Positions 8,388 to 16,760 of a stretch of 64,000 nucleotides of DNA are shown piece by piece. Where the stretch lies: NCBI RefSeq assembly GCF_036013975.1, contig NZ_CP107904.1, positions 6,535,001 through 6,599,000 on the forward strand. The letters are read 5' to 3'. This DNA is from Kitasatospora sp. NBC_00458. GTDB lineage: Bacteria; Actinomycetota; Actinomycetes; Streptomycetales; Streptomycetaceae. The notes below the pieces were generated by a model, which was not told where the DNA came from, made no database searches, and saw nothing but the letters and a program-made list of their open reading frames with translations. The position numbers and the translations under genes are program-made. Positions within the stretch are counted from its first letter, which is position 1. Each line of letters begins with the position of its first letter.

Positions 8388-9547
8388 TGCATATGACGAT
8401 CCTTCACATTTCGCAACCCGTCGACGGCGGCGTCGCCCGCGTCGTGGTCGACCTCGTCCGGGGCCAGCGCGAGGCCGGCCACCGGGTGCTGGTCGCCTGT
8501 CCGCGCGGCGGCCGGCTGGCCGAGGAGGCCGCCGCCGTCGGCGCGCTGGTCCAGGACTGGCCGGCCCGGCGCTCGCCCGGCCCGGCCACCGCCGCCGAGG
8601 CGTGGCGGCTGCGCCGGATCGTCCGGGCGGCCGCGCCCGACATGGTCCACCTGCACAGCGCCAAGGCCGGACTGGCCGGCCGGCTGGCCGTCCGGGGCGC
8701 CGCGCCGACCGTCTTCCAGCCGCACGCCTGGTCCTTCGCCGCCGTGGACGGCGCGCTGGCCGCCGCCACCCTGCGCTGGGAGCGCTACGCGACCCGCTGG
8801 GCGCACCGGCTGCTCTGCGTCTCCGTCCAGGAGCGGGCCGACGGCGTCGCGGCGGGCCTGCACGCCGACTGGGCGGTGGTGCCCAACGGCGTGGACGTCC
8901 GCCACTACGCGCCGGCCGACCGCCGGGCCGCCCGGATCGCGCTCGGCCTGGAGCCGGACGGTCCGCTCGCGGTCTGCGTGGGCCGGCTCTGCCGCCAGAA
9001 GGGGCAGGACGTGCTGCTCGACGCCTGGCCCGAGGTGCAGCGCCGGGTGCCGTCGGCCCGGCTGGCGCTGGTCGGCGGGGGGCCGGAGGAGGCCCGGCTG
9101 GCCGCGGTGGTCCGGGGGTCGGCCGAGCCGGCCCGGGTCCGGCTGGCCGGGGACGTCGCGGACCCGCGCCCGTGGCTGGCCGCGGCCGACCTGGTGGTGC
9201 TGCCCTCGCGCTGGGAGGGCATGGCGCTGGCCCCGCTGGAGGCGATGGCGTCCGGCCGCCCGGTGCTGCTGACCGACGTCCCCGGGGCCCGCGAATGCCT
9301 GCCGCCGGGGGAGCGGAAATCCGCCGTGGTGCCGCCGGAGGACGCCGCCGCGCTCGCCACCCGAATGGCCGAAGCGTTGTCCGATCCGATCGAGTGCGAG
9401 CGACGCGGTGCGCGCCTGCGCGAGCACGCGGCGGCCCGCCATGATGTTCGCTCGGTCGTCGAACAGGTGGACGCGCTCTACCGGGATCTGCTGGGGGCCG
9501 GTCCGGCGGCCGGACGCCGCCGCGCCCGTGTCCCGCAGCGGATCTGA
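8387..9547 (+). CDS. Glycosyltransferase family 4 (first gene of EPS cluster)
   Basis: A 386-residue GT-B-fold retaining glycosyltransferase. The N-terminal half starts MTILHISQPVDGGVARVVVD, typical of GT4 acceptor-binding domains (glycine-rich loop after the first strand). PNGVDVRHYAP marks the hinge. The C-terminal nucleotide-sugar domain carries VGRLCRQKGQD (phosphate-binding Arg/Lys) and EGMALAPLEAMASGRPVL, the family E-x7-E motif. It probably adds a sugar to a lipid-linked EPS repeat unit at the cytoplasmic face. Start is GTG 8387 or ATG 8393. It is separated from the rest of the EPS operon by a 334-bp regulatory-looking gap. Confidence 0.88.
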   Translation: MHMTILHISQPVDGGVARVVVDLVRGQREAGHRVLVACPRGGRLAEEAAAVGALVQDWPARRSPGPATAAEAWRLRRIVRAAAPDMVHLHSAKAGLAGRLAVRGAAPTVFQPHAWSFAAVDGALAAATLRWERYATRWAHRLLCVSVQERADGVAAGLHADWAVVPNGVDVRHYAPADRRAARIALGLEPDGPLAVCVGRLCRQKGQDVLLDAWPEVQRRVPSARLALVGGGPEEARLAAVVRGSAEPARVRLAGDVADPRPWLAAADLVVLPSRWEGMALAPLEAMASGRPVLLTDVPGARECLPPGERKSAVVPPEDAAALATRMAEALSDPIECERRGARLREHAAARHDVRSVVEQVDALYRDLLGAGPAAGRRRARVPQRI

Positions 9548-9881
9548 TCGTTTCACATGCCGTGAATGCCCCGCCGCTCCGGCGCTGTCGTATTCGCACC
9601 CTCAACCGGTTGTGGGCGAGGCGTGAAATCGGAAATACCTATTAATGGGCGGCTGGAATGAAATGGCAAGTCGACTTCCGGCATTCCAGGCAGCGTTCGG
9701 TATTGTCTGATTTTGCCTGCTCCATTTCGATTTCGCGCCGGGAATTCGCGAGAAAGCCGAAAGCCGCCAGCGGCAGCAGGTGCAGTCAGGACCGCGCCCA
9801 CCGGGCCGGGACGGCCGCCCCGGGCCAACCGGTGCCGGACCGCCGTCACCCCGGGCACACAGCAGGGGAGTTCGTGCGCTG
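9548..9881 (+). promoter_or_regulatory. AT-rich leader/regulatory region upstream of the main EPS operon
   Basis: A 334-bp gene-free stretch with much lower GC than its surroundings between about 9545 and 9760. It contains TTCAC-ATGCC-GTGAA (9551-9565), a possible operator, and TATTAAT (9640-9646), a good -10 candidate without a clear -35. If transcription starts near 9655 the EPS mRNA would carry a leader of more than 220 nt. I could not fit it to a known riboswitch class. Confidence 0.45.
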
Positions 9882-11405
9882 ATGACCATTGACCACGACA
9901 GCGTGCCACGGCCCGGCCGGCCCCTCTCCGGCACGAGCCGGCCCGCCACCGGGCTGCTCGACCGCCCGGCAGGGTCCGCCCAGACCCGCAGCGCCCCGAC
10001 GGCCCGGCGCCACCGCCGCCCGGTCCGCTCCCGGATCGCCCTGCCCGTCGCCCTGGTCGTCGTCGACGCCTTCGCCCTGTGCACCGCCACCGGGATCGCC
10101 AACCGCGCCCTCGACCCGGCCGTCCGGGTCGCACCACTGCTCGGCGTGGCCGCCCTGCTGCCACTGCTGATCCTCGTCAACCTGGCCGGCGGCCTCTACC
10201 GCACCCGGCTCACCCTGTCCGTCCTCGACGAACTGCCCGCGCTCACCGTCCGGGCGGGCGTCGCCACCGCCTTCGCCGTCACCCTGGCCGGCTGCCTCGA
10301 AGGCCGCTGGCCCGACTCCGGCCCGGCCACCCCGGCCCGGCTGACCGTCCTGCTCGGCACCCAGCTGGTGCTCGCCGTCCTCGCCCGCGCGGTGCTCTAC
10401 CACCTGGTCCGCCGGATCCGCCGCAGCCGCCCCAGCCCCGTCCTGGTGCTCGGCGCCGGCCGGCTCGGCCGCCGGGTCGCCGCCGCCCTCAGCGAGCGCG
10501 GCGAGTACGGGATGCGCCCGGTCGGCTTCCTCGACCCCGACCCGCCGCTGCTCACCGGCGACACCGACCTCCCGGTGCTCGGCGGCCGCGAGGCCCTCGA
10601 ACGCGAGGTCCGCCGCCACCGCGTCCACCACGTGGTCGCCACCGCCGGCGCCGCCGACGAGGCCGAGACCGCCGCCGCCCTGCGCGACGCCGCCCGGCTC
10701 GGCTGCCAGGTCTGGCTGGTGCCCGCGCTGCGCGAGTACGGCTCCCTCGGCGCCGGCCGGCTGGCCGGCGCCGACCACCTCTGGGGGTTCCCCTGTCTGC
10801 GCGTCGGCCGCGCGGCGATGCGCCGCCCCGGCTGGACCGCCAAGCGGGCCCTGGACGTCACCGCCGCCGGCCTCGGCCTGCTGCTGCTCGCCCCCGTCCT
10901 CGCCCTCTGCGCACTCGCCGTCCGCTTCGACACCGGCCCCGGCGTGCTCTTCCGCCAGCAGCGCACCGGGCTCGACGGCCGGGTCTTCACCGTCCTCAAG
11001 TTCCGCACCCTGCGCCCCAGCAACGAGCACGAGTCCGCGACCCGCTGGAACATCTCCCAGGACCACCGGATGGGCGCCGTCGGCCGGCTGCTGCGCCGCA
11101 GCTCCCTGGACGAGCTCCCGCAGCTGTGGAACGTCCTGCGCGGCGACATGAGCCTGGTCGGCCCGCGCCCCGAGCGCCCCTACTTCGTCATGCGGTTCAG
11201 CCAGGCCTACCCCGAGTACGCCGACCGTCACCGCGTCCCGGTCGGCCTCACCGGCCTCGCCCAGGTCAACGGCCTGCGCGGGGACACCTCGATCGAGGAC
11301 CGGGCCCGCTTCGACAACCGCTACATCGAGAGCTGGAGCCTCTGGCAGGACGTCAAGATCCTGTGCCGCACCGCGGCGCTGATGCTCCACCCGGACGGGA
11401 GCTGA
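9882..11405 (+). CDS. EPS polyprenyl glycosylphosphotransferase (priming sugar transferase)
   Basis: A 507-residue membrane enzyme of the WbaP/CpsE/ExoY group that transfers sugar-1-phosphate from UDP-sugar to undecaprenyl phosphate, starting the EPS repeat unit. Residues about 45-180 form four or five membrane segments. A Rossmann-like CoA-binding-type domain follows (VLVLGAGRLGRRVAAAL). The catalytic bacterial sugar transferase domain begins at KRALDVTAAGLGL (about residue 320), with FRQQRTGLDGRVFTVLKFRT, SLDELPQLWNVLRGDMSLVG and GPRPERP. ATG 9882 is used, with AGGGGAG 11 bases upstream. It heads the seven-gene EPS operon and precedes wzy by six bases. Confidence 0.92.
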   Translation: MTIDHDSVPRPGRPLSGTSRPATGLLDRPAGSAQTRSAPTARRHRRPVRSRIALPVALVVVDAFALCTATGIANRALDPAVRVAPLLGVAALLPLLILVNLAGGLYRTRLTLSVLDELPALTVRAGVATAFAVTLAGCLEGRWPDSGPATPARLTVLLGTQLVLAVLARAVLYHLVRRIRRSRPSPVLVLGAGRLGRRVAAALSERGEYGMRPVGFLDPDPPLLTGDTDLPVLGGREALEREVRRHRVHHVVATAGAADEAETAAALRDAARLGCQVWLVPALREYGSLGAGRLAGADHLWGFPCLRVGRAAMRRPGWTAKRALDVTAAGLGLLLLAPVLALCALAVRFDTGPGVLFRQQRTGLDGRVFTVLKFRTLRPSNEHESATRWNISQDHRMGAVGRLLRRSSLDELPQLWNVLRGDMSLVGPRPERPYFVMRFSQAYPEYADRHRVPVGLTGLAQVNGLRGDTSIEDRARFDNRYIESWSLWQDVKILCRTAALMLHPDGS

Positions 11406-11411
11406 CCCAGC

Positions 11412-12740
11412 GTGGCCCTGACCCTTCCCGCGCCCCCGCGCCCCGCGCACCTCTTACGGCGCGCGGGGGCGCTCCTCCGGGACCGCCCCGCCCTGCTCGC
11501 CGCCGCCACCGTCCTGCTGGTCTGCGTCCCCACCGGGGAGAAGGACGTCGCGGCCGCCGTCCACGTCACCGCCGCCGACCTCGCCTCGCTCGCCCTGGTC
11601 GCCCTCACCGCCGTCAACCTGCTGCGCGGCCGGACCCCGGCGATCGCCCGCGCCGACGCCGTCCGGTTCGGTGCGGTGGTGGCCGCCGCCGCCGTCGCCA
11701 CCATCGGCTCGATCGACCCGGCCACCAGCCTCACCGGCTTCGTCCGGCTCACCCAGGTCTTCGTGCTCGTCCCCGCCGCCGTGCTCTGCGCCCTGCGCGA
11801 CCGCACCGACCAGCGCCTCGTCCTCGGCTCCTTCGTGGCCGCCGCGCTGATCCAGGGCGTCGTCGGCGTCCACCAGTTCCTCACCGGTACCGGCGCCTCC
11901 TACACCGGCCGGCCGATCCGCGCCGTCGGCACCTTCGGCGCGCTGGACATCATGGCGATGTCCACCGTGGTCGGCTTCGGCCTGCTCGCCGCCCTCGCCC
12001 TCGCCCTCGGCGAACGCGGCCCGGCCGGCGACCCCCGGCTGCGGCGGGCGCTGTTCGCGGCCGCCGCCTTCCTCGCCCTCCCGCTCGCCGTCTCCTTCAG
12101 CCGCGGCAGCTGGATCGCCACCGCCGCCGGAGCCGCCGTCCTGCTGCTGCGCGCCGACGCCCGGCTCGCCGTGCGCAGCACCGTCCTGGGCCTGGCCGCC
12201 GCCGTCGTGCTGGTCGGCGGCCTCGGTCTCGGCGGCTCCGGCGTGACCGCCCGGCTCAGCTCGATCGGCTCCGTCTCCGAGGCCCCCGACCAGTCGGTCT
12301 CCGACCGGTACGACCTGTGGGCCACCGCCGGGCGGATCTGGCAGGACCACCCGGTCTCCGGCGCCGGCCCCAAGGCCTTCCAGCAACTGCGCGACGGCCA
12401 CGCCCCGTTGCGGCTCTCCTCCGGCAGCGACGCCGCGGACGCCACCATCGGGTTCCAGCGCGAGCCGCTGCTCTCCCCGCACAACATGTACTTCCTGGTG
12501 CTCAGCGAGCAGGGGCTGGTCGGCATCGTCGCCTACGGCGTGCTCTTCCTCGGCCTGCTCCTCGGCTGCCTCCGGCACGCCCGCGGGCCCGGCCTCGCGG
12601 CGCTGGCCCTGCTCACCTGGGTCCTGGTCGACTTCCTCTACGCCGACATCGGCGGCACCACCACCGTGCTGACCTCGGTGGTCCTCGGACTCGCCGCCGC
12701 GGCCTCCCGCCCCACCGGCCCGCGGGCGGCCGCCCGATGA
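11412..12740 (+). CDS. O-antigen ligase/Wzy-type polymerase, with a TTA codon
   Basis: A 442-residue polytopic membrane protein with about ten to twelve hydrophobic segments. A central loop contains SFSRGSWIATAAGA and a large extracytoplasmic loop (SEAPDQSVSDRYDLWATAGR, HNMYFLVLSEQGLVG), the pattern of the Wzy_C/O-antigen ligase family that polymerises lipid-linked repeat units outside the membrane. GTG 11412 has GGGAG ten bases upstream. Codon 15 is TTA (11454-11456), the rare leucine codon read by the bldA tRNA in Streptomyces; I found no other TTA in a convincing gene of this window. Its stop overlaps the start of the flippase gene by four bases (ATGA). Confidence 0.85.
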   Translation: MALTLPAPPRPAHLLRRAGALLRDRPALLAAATVLLVCVPTGEKDVAAAVHVTAADLASLALVALTAVNLLRGRTPAIARADAVRFGAVVAAAAVATIGSIDPATSLTGFVRLTQVFVLVPAAVLCALRDRTDQRLVLGSFVAAALIQGVVGVHQFLTGTGASYTGRPIRAVGTFGALDIMAMSTVVGFGLLAALALALGERGPAGDPRLRRALFAAAAFLALPLAVSFSRGSWIATAAGAAVLLLRADARLAVRSTVLGLAAAVVLVGGLGLGGSGVTARLSSIGSVSEAPDQSVSDRYDLWATAGRIWQDHPVSGAGPKAFQQLRDGHAPLRLSSGSDAADATIGFQREPLLSPHNMYFLVLSEQGLVGIVAYGVLFLGLLLGCLRHARGPGLAALALLTWVLVDFLYADIGGTTTVLTSVVLGLAAAASRPTGPRAAAR

Positions 12741-14470
12741 GCACCGACCAGCCCACCGCGCTCACCCCGGCACTGCCCGCCCCGCGGCCCGCGCCGGCCG
12801 ACCCCGCCACCGGGGGCCCGGCCGCGGCACCCCGGCGCGGCTTCCTCGCCAAGGCCTTCGGCGTCACGGCCGTCCTCAGCGCCGCCGGCTCCGCGCTCGG
12901 CCTGCTCCGCGACCTCCTGCTGGCCCGCTACTTCGGCGCCAACCAGGGCACCGACGCCTTCCTGGTCGCCTGGACCGTCCCCGAGACCGCCGCGCCGCTG
13001 CTGATCGAGGACGCCATGTCCTTCCTCATGGTGCCCGCCTTCGCCCTCGCCCTGGTGCTCCGCGAGGAGCGCCCCGACGGCCCCGACCCGGTCCGCCAGC
13101 TGGTCCGCGCCACCCTGCCCTGGCTGCTGCTCGCGCTCTCCACGCTCTCCCTCGGCGCGGCGCTCGGCGCCCCCTGGCTCGTCGACCTGCTGGCCCCCGG
13201 CCTGGCCAACCCCGGACTCGCCGTCACCTGCACCCGGATCACCGCGATCACCGTGCTGCCGTTCGGCGTGGCCGGCTACCTCGCCGCCGCCCTGCGCGCC
13301 CACCACCGGTTCACCGCCCCGGCCGGCATCTACGTCGCCTACAACCTCGGCATCCTCGGCGTCCTGCTCAGCTGCCACGCGATCTGGGGCGTCCGCTCCG
13401 CCGCGGTCGGCGTCGCCCTCGGAAGCCTGCTGATGGCCGGCCTGCTGGTGGTCCCGTTCCTGCGCGGGCTGCGCGCCGGCGCCGGGAGCGGCCGCGCAGG
13501 CCGCGGCCGGCGCTCCCGCAACGCGCTGGTGCTGATCCCGTTCGCACTGCTGCCGGTGGCCGCCTTCACCCTGACCCGGCAGTCCCAGGTCTTCATCGAA
13601 CGGTTCCTGGGCTCCGAACTGCCGCCCGGCACCATCTCGCACCTCAACTACGCCGCCAAGGTCTCCCAGCTGGCGATGACCGCCGGCATCCTGATCTGCA
13701 CCGTCACCTTCCCGCTGGTCGCCCGGGCGCTCGCCGCCGGCGACCTCACCGCCGCCCGCGACCGGGTGGAGAAGGACCTCGGCCAGGCGGCCGCCGTCGT
13801 CCTGCTCGGCACCGCCTTCCTGCTCGCCTGCGCGCCGTCGGTGGTGGCCCTGCTCTTCGAACGCGGCGCCTTCGGCGCCCGGGACACCGCCGCCACCGCC
13901 GCCATCATCCGGGTCTACAGCTTCGGCCTGCCCGCCCAGGCGCTGATCGGCGTGATGATCCGCCCCTACTTCTCGCTCCGCCCGGTGGTCCGCCGGGCCG
14001 GCGACCCGCGCCCGGACGACGGCGGACGCCGGCTGCTCGACTGGTACCCGGCCGCCGCCATGGCGCTCGGCCTGGTCGTCACCGTCGTCGGGGGGCTGCT
14101 CGCCACCCCCAGGTTCGGCGCCCCCGGCCTGGCCGCCGCGAACGCGGTCGGCATCACCGCCACCGCCGCGCTGCTGCTGCACGGCCTGGTCCTGCGCGGC
14201 ATCCCGCTGCGCCTGCGCCGCGTCCTCGGCGGCCACGCCCGGCTGCTGGCCGCCGCCGCGGGCGCCGTCGCACTCGGCACCCCCGCCGCCGGCCTCACCG
14301 CCGACCCCCTGCTCTCGACCGTGTTCGGGGGCCTCACCGTGGCGCTGGTCTTCGCCGCCCTGGGCACCGGCCTCGGCGCCCGTGAGGTGCGCGGACCGGT
14401 CCGCGCCGCAGCCCGGGCCCTGGGCCCGTCACCTGTCGCCGATGAAGGGAAGCCTCCCCATGGACGCTGA
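12737..14470 (+). CDS. MurJ/Wzx-like lipid-linked oligosaccharide flippase
   Basis: A 577-residue protein of the MATE/MVF (MurJ-like) flippase superfamily with 13-14 predicted membrane helices. The N terminus has a cytoplasmic Pro/Ala-rich tail of about 35 residues, then VTAVLSAAGSALGLLRDLLLARYFG, matching the first helix and arginine-containing loop of MurJ-type proteins. GTISHLNYAAKVSQLAM and FERGAFGARDTAATA are later family landmarks. Within this operon the likely job is moving the undecaprenyl-linked EPS repeat across the membrane for polymerisation; a peptidoglycan role is less likely given context. ATG 12737 overlaps the wzy-like stop by four bases, and its end overlaps the deacetylase start by 11. 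Confidence 0.85.
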   Translation: MSTDQPTALTPALPAPRPAPADPATGGPAAAPRRGFLAKAFGVTAVLSAAGSALGLLRDLLLARYFGANQGTDAFLVAWTVPETAAPLLIEDAMSFLMVPAFALALVLREERPDGPDPVRQLVRATLPWLLLALSTLSLGAALGAPWLVDLLAPGLANPGLAVTCTRITAITVLPFGVAGYLAAALRAHHRFTAPAGIYVAYNLGILGVLLSCHAIWGVRSAAVGVALGSLLMAGLLVVPFLRGLRAGAGSGRAGRGRRSRNALVLIPFALLPVAAFTLTRQSQVFIERFLGSELPPGTISHLNYAAKVSQLAMTAGILICTVTFPLVARALAAGDLTAARDRVEKDLGQAAAVVLLGTAFLLACAPSVVALLFERGAFGARDTAATAAIIRVYSFGLPAQALIGVMIRPYFSLRPVVRRAGDPRPDDGGRRLLDWYPAAAMALGLVVTVVGGLLATPRFGAPGLAAANAVGITATAALLLHGLVLRGIPLRLRRVLGGHARLLAAAAGAVALGTPAAGLTADPLLSTVFGGLTVALVFAALGTGLGAREVRGPVRAAARALGPSPVADEGKPPHGR

Positions 14471-15587
14471 ACGGGGATTCGTCCGGCCGGTCCTGTCGGG
14501 CGTCCGCCGCCCCGCCGCACCGGCGGCCGCAGGCCCGCACCCCGACGCCCGGCGCACCGACGCACCGCGCACCGGCACCCGCCGGCCGGCGGCACAGCTG
14601 CCCCGGAGCCGCCGCCCGCTCGCCGAGGCGCCCGTGCCGGAGACCTCCTCGCCGTGGATCCTGATGTACCACTCGGTGGCCGTCGAGGACGAGGACCCGT
14701 ACAAGCTGACCGTCAGCCCCGAGCGGTTCGCCGAGCAGATCGCCTGGCTGCACCGGCGCGGCCGACGCGGCGTCTCGGTCCGCGAGCTGATGCGGGCCAG
14801 GGCCGCGGGCCGCGACGACGGACTGGTCGGCCTCACCTTCGACGACGGCTACGCCGACTTCGGCCGCTACGCCGTACCGATCCTGCAGGCCTACGGCTTC
14901 ACCGCCACCGCCTACGTGGTCGCCGACCTGCTCGGCCGCGCCAACGACTGGGACACCGAGGGCCCGCGGAAGAAGCTGCTCACCGTCCAGGAGGTCACCG
15001 ACCTCGCCGCGGCCGGCTGGGAGATCGGCTCGCACGGCCTCGGCCACCGCGCCCTGCCCGGCCTGCCCGCCGACGTGCTCGCCACCCAGACCAGGGAGAG
15101 CCGCCGAGCCCTGGAGGAGGTGGTCGGCGGCCCCGTCACCGGCTTCTGCTACCCGTACGGAGCCGTCGACCTGGCCGCCACCCACGCCGTCCGGGACGCC
15201 GGGTACGACTACGCCTGCGCCATCGCGCACTCCCCGCTCACCGGCCGGTACGCCCTGCCGCGCTGCTACGTCGGCGACCGCGACGGCGCCTGGCGGCTGC
15301 GCGCCAAGCGCGGCCGGCACCGCCTGCGCGACACCGTCACCGAACTGCGCCGTTCCCGCCTGGCCGCCCGCGCCCGCCCCGAACCGGCCGGACGCCCGGA
15401 GCCCAAGGGCCGCACGGCCGAGGGCGAGGGGCGCACCGGGGGCGACCCGGGCGCCCCCGCCCGGAGGCCGGGCGAGGGCGGCGGGGCGCGGGGACGCCAC
15501 CCCGCCGCCGGACCGGCCGACGGCGCAGGCCGCGGGGCCGAGCGCCCCGGCGGCGGGCGGGCCGGCCACGGCAGGGCCGCCCGATGA
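14460..15587 (+). CDS. Polysaccharide deacetylase (NodB-like, CE4)
   Basis: A 375-residue protein with a CE4/NodB catalytic domain at about residues 60-275. Landmarks are ILMYHSV, LTFDDGYADF (catalytic base and metal Asp), SHGLGHRAL (HxxxH metal ligands) and FCYPYGAVD (substrate-groove Arg/Pro motif variant). It would remove N- or O-acetyl groups from EPS or a precursor. No clear signal peptide is visible: the first 55 residues are Ala/Pro/Arg-rich and not hydrophobic, so it may act in the cytoplasm or use another route. The C-terminal ~95 residues are low-complexity Gly/Arg/Pro. ATG 14460 overlaps the flippase 3' end by 11 bases. The stop overlaps the next ATG by four. Confidence 0.85.
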   Translation: MDAERGFVRPVLSGVRRPAAPAAAGPHPDARRTDAPRTGTRRPAAQLPRSRRPLAEAPVPETSSPWILMYHSVAVEDEDPYKLTVSPERFAEQIAWLHRRGRRGVSVRELMRARAAGRDDGLVGLTFDDGYADFGRYAVPILQAYGFTATAYVVADLLGRANDWDTEGPRKKLLTVQEVTDLAAAGWEIGSHGLGHRALPGLPADVLATQTRESRRALEEVVGGPVTGFCYPYGAVDLAATHAVRDAGYDYACAIAHSPLTGRYALPRCYVGDRDGAWRLRAKRGRHRLRDTVTELRRSRLAARARPEPAGRPEPKGRTAEGEGRTGGDPGAPARRPGEGGGARGRHPAAGPADGAGRGAERPGGGRAGHGRAAR

Positions 15588-16699
15588 GGGTGCTGCACGT
15601 CGTCACCGGCCTCGCCTCCGGCGGCGCCGAGCGCCAGCTCCAACTGCTGCTCCGGCACCTGCCGGCGCACCAGCACTGCGAGGTGGTCGCGATGACCAAC
15701 CCCGGCACGGTGGCCGAGGCCCTGCGCGCCGAGGGCGTCACCGTCCACCACCTCGGCATGCGGGGCAACCGGGACCTCGGCGCGCTGCCCCGGCTGGCCC
15801 GTCTGATCCGGGCCGGCCGGTACGACGTGGTGCACACCCACCTCTACCGGGCCGGACTGTACGGCCGGCTGGCCGCCCGGCTGGCCGGGGTCCGGGCGGT
15901 GGTCTCCACCGAGCACTCGCTGCACGCCGGGGTGATCGAGGGCCGCCCGGTCACCCGCGGCGTCAAGGGCCTCTACCTGGCCGCCGAGCGGCTCGGCACC
16001 ACCACCGTCGCGGTCTCCCGGCAGGTCGCCCAGACCCTGCACTCCTGGGGCGTCCCGCCGGCCCGGGTGGAGCTGATCCCCAACGGCATCGACTCCGCCC
16101 GCTACGCCGGCCCGGACGCCGACCGGGCCGCCACCCGCGCCCGGCTGCGCGCCGAACTCGGCCTGCCGCAGGGCAGCTGGGTGGTCGGCGGGGTCGGCCG
16201 GCTGGTCCCCGGCAAGCGCTTCCCGGTGCTGGTCCGGGCGCTCGCCGAACTGGACGGCGCGGCCCGGCTGGTGCTGGTCGGCGAGGGGCCCGAGCGCGCC
16301 GCGCTGGAACGCCTGGCCGTCGAACTCGGGGTCCGCGAACGCCTGCTGCTCACCGGCGAGCGCGACGACGTCCCCGAGCTGCTGACCGCCCTGGACGTGC
16401 TGGCCGCCCCCTCCACCGAGGAGACCTTCGGGCTCGGCGTGCTGGAAGGGCTGGCGGCCGGCCTCCCGGTCCGCCACAGCGCCTGTCCGGCCCTGGACGA
16501 ACTGCCGCCCAGCGCCGCCCCGCAGGCCCGCCGGATCCCCTCCGAGGCCGCCGCGTACGCCGCCGCGCTGCGCGAGCTGCGCCACCTCGACGACCACAGC
16601 ACCGACCCGCTGCCCCGGCCCCCCGCGGTCGGCCACTACGACATCGTCCGGGTGGCCGCCGACCTCGGCGCCCTCTACGACCGCCTGGCCCCCGCTTGA
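15584..16699 (+). CDS. Glycosyltransferase family 4
   Basis: A 371-residue GT-B glycosyltransferase. MRVLHVVTGLASGGAERQL is the classic GT4 opening with a donor/acceptor glycine-rich loop. VVHTHLYRAGLYGRL forms the central N-domain strand. IPNGIDSARY marks the hinge, and VGRLVPGKRFPVLVRAL plus EETFGLGVLEGLAAGLPV supply the C-domain phosphate-binding and E-x7-E motifs. It should extend the lipid-linked EPS oligosaccharide. The gene is fifth in the EPS operon, overlaps the deacetylase stop by four bases and is followed by 61 bases before the chain-length gene, which has its own AAGGAG ribosome site. Confidence 0.9.
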   Translation: MRVLHVVTGLASGGAERQLQLLLRHLPAHQHCEVVAMTNPGTVAEALRAEGVTVHHLGMRGNRDLGALPRLARLIRAGRYDVVHTHLYRAGLYGRLAARLAGVRAVVSTEHSLHAGVIEGRPVTRGVKGLYLAAERLGTTTVAVSRQVAQTLHSWGVPPARVELIPNGIDSARYAGPDADRAATRARLRAELGLPQGSWVVGGVGRLVPGKRFPVLVRALAELDGAARLVLVGEGPERAALERLAVELGVRERLLLTGERDDVPELLTALDVLAAPSTEETFGLGVLEGLAAGLPVRHSACPALDELPPSAAPQARRIPSEAAAYAAALRELRHLDDHSTDPLPRPPAVGHYDIVRVAADLGALYDRLAPA

Positions 16700-16760
16700 G
16701 CGGGCGGCTCCCCAGTCGCCGGGCCGCCGGCCGGGTGGCCCCCATACCCAAGGAGTCTCG

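Noticed and set aside
9548..9881. Known riboswitch in the EPS leader
   Set aside because: I could not recognise conserved cores of c-di-GMP, c-di-AMP, cobalamin or other common classes; left as an uncharacterised leader.
10079..12736. Upstream extension of the flippase frame through the sugar transferase and wzy genes
   Set aside because: The sequence before ATG 12737 is an Arg/Pro-rich shadow of genes in another frame; the true start overlaps the wzy stop with ATGA.
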